Shown: in pieces, positions 44,027 through 52,826 of the stretch
How the letters are laid out: each line of letters starts with the position of its first letter
Numbering within the stretch: position 1 is the stretch's first letter
Source of the DNA: Haloarcula vallismortis ATCC 29715
Lineage (GTDB): Archaea > Halobacteriota > Halobacteria > Halobacteriales > Haloarculaceae
Direction of reading: 5' to 3'
Assembly (NCBI RefSeq): GCF_000337775.1
Contig: NZ_AOLQ01000038.1
Span: 1 to 64,000 of the forward strand
DNA: 64,000 nucleotides
Notes under the pieces: model-generated
The model's input: the letters and a program-made list of their open reading frames with translations, nothing else
Told to the model about the DNA's origin: nothing
The model's database searches: none
Position numbers and translations under genes: made by a program

Positions 44027-45025
44027 ATGACACAGGTAATCGCCACGACCCCTGGGCTCTTTCCGCTTCCGGACTGGGCCAAGGACGAACTGGCAGATCT
44101 GAAGGGCCATCAGAAGACTGACCTCATCTCGGGCGACGAGTCCGGCGAGGTCGTCGCGGCCTACGACAAAGCCCGCGAAGAAGTCATCTCCGTCCAGCAA
44201 GACGCCGGGCTCGACCGCATTGTCGAGGGCCAGCTCCGCTGGGACGACATGCTCGCGCATCCACTTGCGGTCCACGACAGCGTGGAGACGAAAGGTATCG
44301 TCCGCTACTACGACAACAACAACTTCTATCGAGAGCCGGTCGTGCAAGGTGACCTCAGTGCTGACGGCGGCGACGTGGCCGCTGACCTCGGTGCTGCTGC
44401 CGACCACGTCGATTCCGGCCTGCAGGCAGTCCTCCCCGGGCCGTACTCGCTTGCGGACCTCGCTACGGACGAGCACTACGGCGACGACGCCGCGTTCCTC
44501 GATGCTATCGCCGACTTCCTCGTTGAGGAAGTGAACGCCTTCCCCGACGTGGAGACGCTGTTCCTGCTTGAGCCATCGCTGGTCGAGAACGCGCCGGCCG
44601 ACGGCGAGGACGAACGCGCCGCCGCGGCAATCGATGCCGTCGCCTCGGCCGCCGACGCCGAAGTCGTCGCCCACACCTACTGGGGGGCCATCGAGGAGAA
44701 GGCCTACGCACACCTGATGGACGCTGACGTGGATGCTATCGGCTTCGATCTCGTCGCGAACCACGACCAAACCGTTTACAACGTTCAAGAATACGGCACC
44801 AAGGACAACGTGGCGCTGGGCGTCGTCAACGGGCAGAACACGCTCGTCGAGTCGCCCGAAACGATTCGAGACCGTATCGACTGGTTCGAACAGCAGACAA
44901 ACACCGCGTACGACACGGTGTACGCGACGGCAAACACGGAAACGTTCTATCTTCCGGTGAATAAGTTCGAAGACAAACTCAAAGCGCTCGCAAACGCCGC
45001 TGATCTGGAGGCGGCGGAGGCATAA
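44027..45025 (+). CDS. MetE-type methionine synthase, N-terminal-half homologue (no zinc ligands)
   Basis: 332 residues forming one TIM barrel of the cobalamin-independent methionine synthase family (start VIATTPGLFPLPDWAK, then VVQGDL, VLPGPYSLADLA, FLLEPSLV). It aligns with the following gene. Where the catalytic barrel has HVCYGDY and SPDCGVKL, this one has HTYWGAI and TANTETFYL, so the zinc-binding Cys residues are gone. It is thus the structural partner, comparable to the N-terminal barrel of bacterial MetE, as a separate gene 2 bp upstream of the catalytic half. Confidence 0.88.
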   Translation: MTQVIATTPGLFPLPDWAKDELADLKGHQKTDLISGDESGEVVAAYDKAREEVISVQQDAGLDRIVEGQLRWDDMLAHPLAVHDSVETKGIVRYYDNNNFYREPVVQGDLSADGGDVAADLGAAADHVDSGLQAVLPGPYSLADLATDEHYGDDAAFLDAIADFLVEEVNAFPDVETLFLLEPSLVENAPADGEDERAAAAIDAVASAADAEVVAHTYWGAIEEKAYAHLMDADVDAIGFDLVANHDQTVYNVQEYGTKDNVALGVVNGQNTLVESPETIRDRIDWFEQQTNTAYDTVYATANTETFYLPVNKFEDKLKALANAADLEAAEA

Positions 45026-45027
45026 CG

Positions 45028-46101
45028 ATGACAGGACCACGAGACCAGTTCAAGCCGGCGGACCACCCGAACGACCACTTCCTGCTGACGACTGTCGTCG
45101 GCTCCTACCCCAAGCCAAAGTGGCACGACCGTGCCCGAGAGCTGTTTGAGGACGAGGACGCAGACTTCGGCGCCGAGGAGTGGGAAGAATCGAAAGACGA
45201 CGCCTCGCGGCTCATCACCCACGAGCACGAGCGCGCGGGCCTCGATGTCATCTGTGACGGCGAGATGCGCCGCAACGAGATGGTGGAATACTTCGCCCAC
45301 CGCATCGACGGCTACGAGTTCAACGGCCGCGTGAAGGTGTGGGGCCACAACTACTTCGACAAGCCAAGCGTCGCTGACGAGGTCGAGTACGGCGAGCAGT
45401 GGCTCGTCGAGGAGTTCGAGTTCACCGACGAGGTCGCCGAACGTCCGGTCAAGGTCCCCATCACGGGGCCGTACACGCTGGCGAACTGGTCGTTCAACGA
45501 AGTGTACGACAGCGAGGAGCAGCTAGCCTACGAGCTTGCAGACCTCGTCAACGAGGAGATCGAGGCGCTGGTCGAGGCCGGCGCTCGCTACATCCAGATC
45601 GACGAGCCCGCCCTCGCCACGACGCCGGACGACCACGCTATCGTCGGCGAGTGTCTGGAGCGCATCGTCGACGAGATTCCCGACGACGTGCGCCTCGGCC
45701 TGCACGTGTGTTACGGCGACTACTCGCGCATCTACCCTGAGATTCTGGACTACCCGGTCCACGAGTACGACCTGGAGCTCGCCAACGGCGACTACGACCA
45801 GCTCGACGTGTTCAAAGAGCACGAGTTCACGAAGGACTTCGCCATGGGCGTTCTGGACGCCCACACCGCGGAGGTCGAGTCAGTCGAGGAAATCAAGGAG
45901 AACATCAAGAAGGGACTGGAAGTCGTACCCCCAGAGCGACTCACCGTTTCGCCGGACTGTGGCGTGAAGCTCCTGCCCCGCGAGGTCGCCCGCGGCAAGA
46001 TGGAGAACATGGTGCAGGCCGCCCGCGAAATCGAGGAAGAACTGGACGCCGGCGAAATTGACGTTGTCGCGAGTGGTGCGGAAGCGCACGCCGACGATTA
46101 G
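45028..46101 (+). CDS. methionine synthase, catalytic (zinc) subunit
   Basis: 357 residues. It carries the core MetE barrel: TTVVGSYPKPKWH, VITGPYTLANWSF-like VPITGPYTLANWSF, IQIDEPALATTP, and the zinc ligands in HVCYGDY (His and Cys) and SPDCGVKLLPREVA (Cys). It transfers a methyl group to homocysteine; the donor in archaea may be a methylated pterin or corrinoid protein rather than free methyl-THF-polyglutamate. Two bases separate it from the N-terminal-half gene, so both are co-transcribed. A hairpin follows the stop. Confidence 0.93.
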   Translation: MTGPRDQFKPADHPNDHFLLTTVVGSYPKPKWHDRARELFEDEDADFGAEEWEESKDDASRLITHEHERAGLDVICDGEMRRNEMVEYFAHRIDGYEFNGRVKVWGHNYFDKPSVADEVEYGEQWLVEEFEFTDEVAERPVKVPITGPYTLANWSFNEVYDSEEQLAYELADLVNEEIEALVEAGARYIQIDEPALATTPDDHAIVGECLERIVDEIPDDVRLGLHVCYGDYSRIYPEILDYPVHEYDLELANGDYDQLDVFKEHEFTKDFAMGVLDAHTAEVESVEEIKENIKKGLEVVPPERLTVSPDCGVKLLPREVARGKMENMVQAAREIEEELDAGEIDVVASGAEAHADD

Positions 46102-46128
46102 CGAGATTTGAGCGGAGCGAAAATCTCG
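46102..46128 (+). terminator. Hairpin after the metE genes
   Basis: CGAGATTT-N11-AAATCTCG forms an 8-bp stem starting one base after the metE stop. No T-run follows directly, so it may be a processing or stability element rather than a terminator. Confidence 0.4.
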
Positions 46129-46861
46129 GACTCGTCGAACGGGGAACAGAGTGACCCGTGAGACGACTGAATCGACGAGGAGGGCGGCCGCGAGTTGGTA
46201 ACCGTTTTTGTCGCGGACGAATAGCGAGGACCCGAACACAGCGGAGCTCTCGGAGAATCGGACAGGGGATGTGAGGTCCCCGGCTCGAACCTGAACGTTG
46301 AATCTGTGAACGGGGGTTCACAAGCAGTGTCGCTGGAGGAGCGGCAGGCGTCCACACACAGTGTCGCAGGACTGACCGTATTTTCGACGAAAGTTGGCTA
46401 CGATTTCGGCAGCTATCGAATATCCTCGGGCGCACCGCACCCGGATCCGGCAAATGTCGCAGGCAGGTACAGCGATGGTATCGGGTGCGGTAGCAGGCAA
46501 GACCTGTGCACTCGCTGGCCACCACTCTCTCGAACAGGCCATCACAGGGTAACCTGCGCACAAAACCGCCCGACAAGCAACCATTATATTTCTTATATAT
46601 ACTCGGATTCGTCAGCTAAACTGGAAGCCATTCATCGGTAGTTTGTTCGATAATTGTCGAAGCTAACATCGACCTGAGAGGAAGATAACTGTTGCCGTAC
46701 TAATAATATAAGGGGCTTCCACATTCAGGCAAATACGCCATATTATACATATAGAGCCCCACATACACCTGATTTTCAGTCTCCTGCTTTGTGTGGTGTG
46801 TTGGCACGAAATCTGGGAAAGAGTTTTGAGGGTCTCTGGAGAAGCTAGCGATGAGAACGCT
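46129..46861. other. Gene-poor gap with AT-rich segment
   Basis: 733 bp with no convincing gene; open frames here lack haloarchaeal codon bias and recognisable motifs. The part from about 46560 to 46800 is clearly AT-richer than its surroundings, with several TATA-like runs (TTATATATAC, TTATACATATAG). It also holds a small hairpin at 46305-46322. It may be a decayed insertion. The promoter of the next gene should lie near its end. Confidence 0.6.
46305..46322. repeat. 7-bp stem hairpin
   Basis: TGTGAAC-GGGG-GTTCACA is a perfect stem with a four-base loop in the intergenic gap. No T-run follows. Purpose unknown. Confidence 0.4.
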
Positions 46862-47374
46862 ATGACAGGGGACACACATCTTCGGGCTGAACTGTATCTT
46901 CGCGGAGATACCTACGGCACATTCGACGCGCAACAGCAAGTGCTCAATCGAGTGAAGCGACTGGAGGCCAACGGCGTGTTCAGCGAGTCGATGGTCGCCG
47001 GTGAGTGGCAGCGAATCAGGACGATGGCAGAGGACAAGCGGTCGGAAGCCATCCAGACATACGAGGAGTTCACAGACTGGGCGGCCCGGAACCATCACTC
47101 GCTCGAACCGGCGTTCGAGCGACGGAACCGGAGCTATGTCGGGATGGAGCAGGTCGACGACGTCGTCGTTTTCCCGGTCGTTTCGCTGGCGATCTATGAC
47201 AGCGACGACCTAGAGGGCGTGTTCCCGTGCTCGGACGAGGAACGCACCTACACTGTCGGCGACGCGCTTGAGGCCTTCGAGCGCGGCGACGAGGACTGGC
47301 TTGCACAGTTCGACGCCCTGTCGGTCGACCGGACCGACCCACTGCTGGAACCGGGCGTCGACGCGACGATTTAA
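46862..47374 (+). CDS. conserved haloarchaeal protein, possible HTH regulator
   Basis: 170 residues from the ATG at 46862. The N-terminal part (AELYLRGDTYGTFDAQQQVLNRVKRLEANGVFSE) has helical spacing that could form a winged HTH. The middle has ERRNRSYVGMEQVDDVVVFPVVSLAIYD, a beta-rich segment, and the end is acidic (ALEAFERGDEDWLAQF). Haloarchaeal specificity is my impression. An in-frame ATG 69 bp upstream is less likely because the added residues are not acidic. The stop overlaps the convergent ABC permease gene by 4 bp. Confidence 0.6.
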   Translation: MTGDTHLRAELYLRGDTYGTFDAQQQVLNRVKRLEANGVFSESMVAGEWQRIRTMAEDKRSEAIQTYEEFTDWAARNHHSLEPAFERRNRSYVGMEQVDDVVVFPVVSLAIYDSDDLEGVFPCSDEERTYTVGDALEAFERGDEDWLAQFDALSVDRTDPLLEPGVDATI

Positions 47375-48504
47375 CCGCGCAGCGCGTCGACCGGTTCTTC
47401 GCTCGCTGCTTTCCAGGCCGGGTACAGCCCGCTGACGATACTCGTCAGCACCCCAAACGTGAACGCCGCGCCGACGTACCAGGCGTTTGGCAGCCTGAAG
47501 ACGGCCATCGCATTGCCGACGGCGTAGTGATTTATCGCCAGTCCGGCACCGAGACTCAGAATGACACCAGCGATGCCACCGAGGAATCCGAGCAGCGTCG
47601 CTTCCATCAACATCACTTTGAGGACATCCCGCTTCTGATAGCCGACCGCCCTGAGGACGCCGATCTCCTCCCGTCGTTCGACGGTGGACATCAGCATGAC
47701 GTTGAGAATGGAGATGCCAGCCACGAGCAGCGAAATCGATGCGATACCGGCGAGGACGGTGTTGATGATCTGGAACTGCTCTTCGATGGTGTCGACGAGC
47801 GAGCCCAGTTCCTGAACGACGACCCGCTGCTCGCGGTCGTTAAGCGCGCCGCGGATCCCCATCGCGGTCTCGTTGGCCTGTGTCCCGGTCGACTCGATAA
47901 CGTACACTTCCGAGTAGCCGCGCTGGCTGAACGACGTAGCCGGCATGATGATTCGGTTATCGGGGTTCGTCGAGGAGAACGGGTCGCCCTCTTCGAGGAC
48001 GGCCCGGACGCGGACACTGGTCCCGTTGACAGTAATCTGGCTCCCCGGATGCAGTTCGTGCTCCTCTGCGACATCTGAGCCGACGAGTGCACCGGATCGG
48101 AACGGCGATACCCGTCCCTCCTTGGCCTCGTACAACGCGGCGGGGTCCTCAACGCCGTATATTGTTTCCCTGATTGCGTCCTCGCGGTTGTACGACACCG
48201 GCTCTACACGTGTCTTTACCGGCGACACAGTCGCTGTTGGACTTGTCTCTCTGCGAATCGTACGGATATCGCGTTCGGTGAGCTCAGTGATGTTTTCCCC
48301 GGAGTTCGGGTACACCGTGAGTTGATTCCCGACGTTGCCGAGGTTCTGGGTAAACGAGTACTGGAGCGCAACGCCGAACATCCCCAGCGAAGCGATGGCG
48401 ACGACGCCGATGACGATACCCAGCGACGCCAGCAACGACCGCATCTTCGTCCGCGTGAGGTTGCGCCGCGCCATCAGCGCGGCCGGGAAGAACCTACCCG
48501 CCAT
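47371..48504 (-). CDS. ABC transporter permease, MacB/FtsX type
   Basis: 377 residues: one N-terminal TM helix (MRSLLASLGIVIGVVAIASLGMFG), a large external MacB periplasmic-core domain (about 50-240), then three TM helices (NTVLAGIASISLLVAGISILNVML onwards) with the loop ERREEIGVLRAVGYQKRDVL, the coupling helix of this class. It ends AWKAASEEPVDALRG, the usual C-terminus. It works with the ATPase whose gene overlaps by 11 bp. The class drives mechanotransmission or export of lipoproteins, peptides or antibiotics. Confidence 0.9.
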   Translation of the reverse strand: MAGRFFPAALMARRNLTRTKMRSLLASLGIVIGVVAIASLGMFGVALQYSFTQNLGNVGNQLTVYPNSGENITELTERDIRTIRRETSPTATVSPVKTRVEPVSYNREDAIRETIYGVEDPAALYEAKEGRVSPFRSGALVGSDVAEEHELHPGSQITVNGTSVRVRAVLEEGDPFSSTNPDNRIIMPATSFSQRGYSEVYVIESTGTQANETAMGIRGALNDREQRVVVQELGSLVDTIEEQFQIINTVLAGIASISLLVAGISILNVMLMSTVERREEIGVLRAVGYQKRDVLKVMLMEATLLGFLGGIAGVILSLGAGLAINHYAVGNAMAVFRLPNAWYVGAAFTFGVLTSIVSGLYPAWKAASEEPVDALRG

Positions 48505-49177
48505 TCTTCCGCTCCCTCCCGATAGTGCCGTCGACTAAGTGGACAGTGCGGTCAACGTACTCGTTGACGAGGTCATCGTGCGTGACTGCGACGATGGCCA
48601 CGTCGTCCTCGTCGGCGATGCGGCGGAACTCGTCGAGTATCTGTCGTCCGGTTTCGCTGTCGAGGTTGCCTGTCGGTTCGTCGGCGAGAACAACCTTCGG
48701 GCTGTTGATGAGCGAGCGCGCGATTGCGACGCGTTGCTTCTGGCCGCCGGAGAGTTCGTCGGGCTTGTGATCCAGTCGGTCGCCGAGCCCAAGCCGCTCT
48801 AGAAGCGCTCTGGCCCGTTTTTTGACTTTCGGATCACTGTCCAACAGCAGTGGTACCTCGACGTTCTCGACGGCAGTCAGCGTCGGCAGGAGATAGAAGT
48901 GCTGGAACACGAACCCAATCGTTTGCTTCCGGAGTCGCGTCCGCTTGCTGTCGCCGAGTCCGGTCACGTCCTGCCCCTCAAGCAGGACGGTCCCTTCCGT
49001 CGGCGTGTCCAGCAGCCCGAGGATGTTCAGCAGGGTCGTCTTGCCACTACCGCTTGGCCCCATAATCGAGACGAACTCGCCGGATTCGAGCGCGAAGTCG
49101 ATCCCCGCCAGTGCGTACAGGGTCTGGCCCCCGGTACGGTACCGCTTGACCAGCCCCTGTGCGTCGATAACCGTCAT
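48494..49177 (-). CDS. ABC transporter ATP-binding protein, LolD/MacB type
   Basis: A 227-residue ATPase: Walker A GPSGSGKTTLLN, Q-loop FVFQHFYLLPTLTAVENV, signature LSGGQKQRVAIARSL, Walker B VVLADEPTGNLD and the H-loop VAVTHDD. It has the length and sequence style of LolD/MacB partners. It overlaps both neighbours (4 bp with the surface protein, 11 bp with the permease), so the three genes form one operon. Confidence 0.95.
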   Translation of the reverse strand: MTVIDAQGLVKRYRTGGQTLYALAGIDFALESGEFVSIMGPSGSGKTTLLNILGLLDTPTEGTVLLEGQDVTGLGDSKRTRLRKQTIGFVFQHFYLLPTLTAVENVEVPLLLDSDPKVKKRARALLERLGLGDRLDHKPDELSGGQKQRVAIARSLINSPKVVLADEPTGNLDSETGRQILDEFRRIADEDDVAIVAVTHDDLVNEYVDRTVHLVDGTIGRERKNGG

Positions 49178-50670
49178 ACCTCGATATCGTCGTCACTGCT
49201 TCGGTAGCGGCGCACGAGGACACCGACGACGACCAGCAGTGCCAGTCCGCCGGCGATGAACACCGGCAGCATGCTGTTTTGGTCCTCATCCTCGCTGTTG
49301 CCGTCCTGACCCGCCGGCTGCTGTGCCGAACCGCCCATTCGGTCGATATCTACGTCGAACGTCTGTCGCTTCCGCGTGTCGTCGACGAGATACGTCACCT
49401 CCAGTGGCACTGACGTGGCGTTCCCCTCCGTCCGTGCGTACACGTCGAAGGAGACGAAGTCGCTGGCTGGGACCGTCCCGACGAAGTAATCGCGGTTCGG
49501 AGTTGCCGGCGTGACGTTTTCGGTATCGACGACGCTGACGAGGACGCTGTCCGCATCTGTCGAGCCAACGTTGCTCGCACTCCCTGAAATCTGGAGGCGC
49601 CCGCCCTGTCGGACCACGTCCAGACCAGTGATGTCAATCGTTCCCGGGACGGAGCGAAGCGTCGTTTCGGTGGTGGCCTGCTCCGTTTCGGACCCCAGGT
49701 CGTAGTTGGCCGTGACGGTGACGTCTGCCTGTGGCTCGTCCATCGTGGCGTTCAGTCGCACCTGCCGGGTCGTGCTAGCTGAGATGTTCTCAAGCAGGAC
49801 GCGCTGGAACGACGCGTTCTCCGACGTTGCGCTGACCATGACATCCGAGAGCGGCGCGTTGGCTCCGTTAGAGACGGCGACCCGCAACGCGCGGTCGGTG
49901 CCGCTACCGACTGCGGTCGTGTCGAGCTCTACGCTGTTGCGGAGCGGGTCCGCGTCGATGACCGTCGTGCGGGTCGTGGTGCGTGTGGTGTCGCCGTCGA
50001 CCGTGTAGCTGACCGTCGCGGTCAGTTCGTGCTCGCCGGCAGATTCAGGCCGGAACCGGAACGGGGCAGTCATCGACCCGTTCTGTTCGACGCGTGAGCT
50101 GACTGTGCGGCTCTCCGTCATCTCGACGCCGTCGCCTTCGACGACGACTTCGACGTTCGTTATCTGGGAATCGAGTCCGTTTGCAACGGTGACTTCACCC
50201 GCCGATTCAACGCCAGCGACGGAGTCGTTAGTCGTGATATCCACCTGCGGGTGACGCTCTTCGATGTTTAGCTTCACCGGATATCTGAGTTCGACGTTCT
50301 CGCCAGTTCCGCGGTCACGGCCGTACGCGATGACGCGGAGGTCCTTGCTGCCGGACGAATCGAAGGACGCGGTCAGGGGTACCTCAAGCGTGCTGCCCGG
50401 CGAAATCGAGCCCAGATCCGAGACGCGTTCGTACTCGGTGACACCTCGTCCGCCAGACTTCCGGATTGCAATGGCGTTGATTTCGAGCGGGGCGTCGCTG
50501 CTCTGGAGATTTCGGACCGTCGTGTCAAACGTGACGGTCTCACCCGGCGCTGGTGACGACGGCGAGACGTCGACGTTCGAGACGGACGCGTTGACGCTTG
50601 CGCCGGCGACCGAGAGCGGAAGCGAGCCGACGACTACTAAGCAGGCCAGTACAGCCGCACCGTGGCGCAT
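49174..50670 (-). CDS. COG1361-type secreted surface protein, membrane-anchored
   Basis: 498 residues with a Sec signal (VLACLVVVGSLPLSVAGA), several immunoglobulin-like beta repeats of the CARDB or NEW3 kind (NVDVSPSSPAPGETVTFDTTVRN and similar), and one C-terminal TM helix (VFIAGGLALLVVVGVLVRRY) preceded by an acidic Gln/Asn/Asp-rich stretch. COG1361 proteins are often encoded with MacB-like exporters and may present or receive the cargo. It is the first gene of the operon. Confidence 0.82.
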   Translation of the reverse strand: MRHGAAVLACLVVVGSLPLSVAGASVNASVSNVDVSPSSPAPGETVTFDTTVRNLQSSDAPLEINAIAIRKSGGRGVTEYERVSDLGSISPGSTLEVPLTASFDSSGSKDLRVIAYGRDRGTGENVELRYPVKLNIEERHPQVDITTNDSVAGVESAGEVTVANGLDSQITNVEVVVEGDGVEMTESRTVSSRVEQNGSMTAPFRFRPESAGEHELTATVSYTVDGDTTRTTTRTTVIDADPLRNSVELDTTAVGSGTDRALRVAVSNGANAPLSDVMVSATSENASFQRVLLENISASTTRQVRLNATMDEPQADVTVTANYDLGSETEQATTETTLRSVPGTIDITGLDVVRQGGRLQISGSASNVGSTDADSVLVSVVDTENVTPATPNRDYFVGTVPASDFVSFDVYARTEGNATSVPLEVTYLVDDTRKRQTFDVDIDRMGGSAQQPAGQDGNSEDEDQNSMLPVFIAGGLALLVVVGVLVRRYRSSDDDIEV

Positions 50671-50838
50671 CAGGCAGTCACCTCTGAGTGCAGTAATCGT
50701 CTGCTGGTCCGACGACTCATCGGGAGGACGCTATCGGGGACCGTTACCATGTGCGCCGGTCCGTTCCGGTCAGTGTTAAACATGCTGCATATCTTCGAGT
50801 GGGAAACTGATATCATAGCGCCCCTCCCAGCGGTGGAT

Positions 50839-51717
50839 ATGCGCGTCATCTGTGCCGGGCACGTCAACTGGGACGTGACGCTCCGCGTCGACCACCTCCC
50901 GGAGCCCGACGGCGAGGGGCGTATCGCCGACCGGTCACAGTCTAGCGGGGGAAGCGCATCGAACGCGGCCGTTGCACTGGCTGGGCTCGATGCGGACCCG
51001 CTAGTCCTCGGTAGCGTCGGCCGGGACGACCACGGAACCATGGTCCGGCGCGAACTGGCTGCCACCGGCGTCGAGACGGTGTTGATCGAATCTGACGACC
51101 CGACGGCCGTGAAGTACCTCATCGTGGACGAGAGCAGCGACGTTGCAGTGCTTGGAAACGACGGGGCCAACGAGGCGTTCGGCGCGGCAGACCTCCCGGC
51201 CGAAACCTTGGCCGAGGCGGACCACCTCCACCTGACCGGCCAAGACCCGACGACGGCTGCAGCGCTCGCACGCGACGCCACGGCCGCGGATGTTCCGGTA
51301 AGCTTCGACCCCGGCCGCCGGCTCCCGTACCGCGATTACTCGTCGGTGCTCTCACATGCGGATATCCTGTTTTGCAACGACCGGGAGGCCGACCATGCCA
51401 GAGACAGCGGGCTCTTCGAGGCAGTGCCGACAGTTGTGGTCAAACACGGGGACTGCGGTGCGACAGCCCATATCGGTGACCAGACGGTCACGAACGCCGG
51501 GTATCCGATAGAATCTGTGGACACTGCGGGCGCGGGCGACGCGTTCGCCGCCGGGTATCTGCTCGCCAGCGCACGGGAGATCGGGCCAGAGCGCGCGCTC
51601 GCGGTCGCCAACGCCTGTGGCGCACTCGCAGCGCAGTCACCCGGCGCACAGACGACGCTCGACTGGGAGTCTGTGTGGGAGCTTGTCGACAGCGAGCGCT
51701 CATCGGAACCGGTTTAG
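50839..51717 (+). CDS. PfkB-family sugar/nucleoside kinase
   Basis: 292 residues from the ATG at 50839 (MRVICAGHVNWDVTLRVD). It has the PfkB N-terminal glycine pair in GGSASNAAVALAGL and the C-terminal signature DTAGAGDAFAAGYLLA with its catalytic Asp. Phosphorylates a ribokinase-type substrate such as ribose, fructose-1-phosphate, keto-deoxygluconate or a nucleoside; identity unclear. Upstream in-frame codons to 50662 show no family similarity. The stop overlaps that of the convergent gene by 4 bp. Confidence 0.88.
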   Translation: MRVICAGHVNWDVTLRVDHLPEPDGEGRIADRSQSSGGSASNAAVALAGLDADPLVLGSVGRDDHGTMVRRELAATGVETVLIESDDPTAVKYLIVDESSDVAVLGNDGANEAFGAADLPAETLAEADHLHLTGQDPTTAAALARDATAADVPVSFDPGRRLPYRDYSSVLSHADILFCNDREADHARDSGLFEAVPTVVVKHGDCGATAHIGDQTVTNAGYPIESVDTAGAGDAFAAGYLLASAREIGPERALAVANACGALAAQSPGAQTTLDWESVWELVDSERSSEPV

Positions 51718-52736
51718 TTTGCCTGTATCTCCTCGACGAGCCGCTCGAACTGCTGGCGGTACTGGGCTTCGGCGCGAGCGGTGGCGAGGCCGGACTCGTC
51801 AGCGAAGGCGGCGTTGAAGCCGGCCATTCGCCACAGGAGCGTCGAGAGCTGATAGAGGGGGCGTCGCTGTTCGTACCCTTCGTCGAACTCCATCGGGCGC
51901 ATCTCCTGATACCCCTCGTGAAATACCGTCCGGAGCGAGGCACGCAGTTCCGGGTCCTGAAACGACGAGTCGATAAAGAGGAACTCTGTCTGTGCGAGGT
52001 TGTACTCCGGCAGTGCCGCGAGTACGTCCTGCCAGTCGAGGACGGCCGTGATCGGCGCGTCCGCCGTCTGCTCGAACATCAGGTTCGCCGGCCTGAAATC
52101 GTCGTGAACCAGTCGCGGAACGCCGTCCTTTGGCACCATACTCAGTGCCGGTTCGATACAGTCCCACGCCCGGTCTGTCATGTCCTCGAAAGGCGTCCCA
52201 TCAAGATGAGAAAGGTGTGATCTGGTGAGACGCTCGAAGTACTCCCGCCAGTCCCCCATCCAGTCGCTCACGATGATCCGGTCGTCGTGGAGCGTGAGTC
52301 GACCGAACGCCTCGAACCCGATCTCGGAGTGCATATCTCCGAGGATACGACCGGACTGGGCCAGCACCCGTTGTCGGTCGTCGGTCGAAAGCCCGGCGAA
52401 CTCCTCGGCCAAGTTCTCGCCGTGAATGCGTTCGGTGACGAAATACGGCGGGACATCGGCGTCGGGGTTGTCCTCGTAGACGAGGATGCGTGGAACAGGG
52501 ACATTTGTCCGACCGGCGACGAAGTCGTGGAGACAGGGTTCGACGGCGAACGGGACATCGCCCTGTGGCTTGAATTTCACGACCACCTCGTACGCCTCGC
52601 CGTCGTGGCGCAGCGTTACCATGTAGACATCGCTCTGGTGGCCCCCACCCGGAGTCTCAAACTGGAACCCCTCGTAGTCCGGGCCTGATTCTTTCAGCAC
52701 AGCTTCGATGTCCTGTTCCGGGGTCTGCACTGACAT
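51714..52736 (-). CDS. APH-type phosphotransferase family protein
   Basis: 340 residues from the ATG at 52736 (MSVQTPEQDIEAV). It has a kinase-like fold: VYMVTLRHDGEAYEVVVKFKP with the ATP-binding Lys, hinge YFVTERIHGENL, catalytic loop VHDDFRPANLMFEQ and metal site AVLDWQDVL. Such haloarchaeal members phosphorylate small hydroxy compounds, not necessarily antibiotics. Next to the PfkB gene but convergent. Confidence 0.87.
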   Translation of the reverse strand: MSVQTPEQDIEAVLKESGPDYEGFQFETPGGGHQSDVYMVTLRHDGEAYEVVVKFKPQGDVPFAVEPCLHDFVAGRTNVPVPRILVYEDNPDADVPPYFVTERIHGENLAEEFAGLSTDDRQRVLAQSGRILGDMHSEIGFEAFGRLTLHDDRIIVSDWMGDWREYFERLTRSHLSHLDGTPFEDMTDRAWDCIEPALSMVPKDGVPRLVHDDFRPANLMFEQTADAPITAVLDWQDVLAALPEYNLAQTEFLFIDSSFQDPELRASLRTVFHEGYQEMRPMEFDEGYEQRRPLYQLSTLLWRMAGFNAAFADESGLATARAEAQYRQQFERLVEEIQAN

Positions 52737-52826
52737 ACCTTCTAGTGGGCGAGCAAATAAATCTGTCAATCCCGCCACGGACAGCACTGGCACCCGGTCC
52801 AGGCGCTGTCGGTGGCCATCTCCACG

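Noticed and set aside
46270-46300. tRNA-like stretch (GGTCCCCGGCTCGAACC)
   Set aside because: It resembles a T-arm only; no acceptor stem, anticodon arm or D-arm could be paired around it.
46306-46641. 111-codon open frame in the gap after metE
   Set aside because: Low acidity, no motif, begins inside a hairpin; looks like non-coding DNA.
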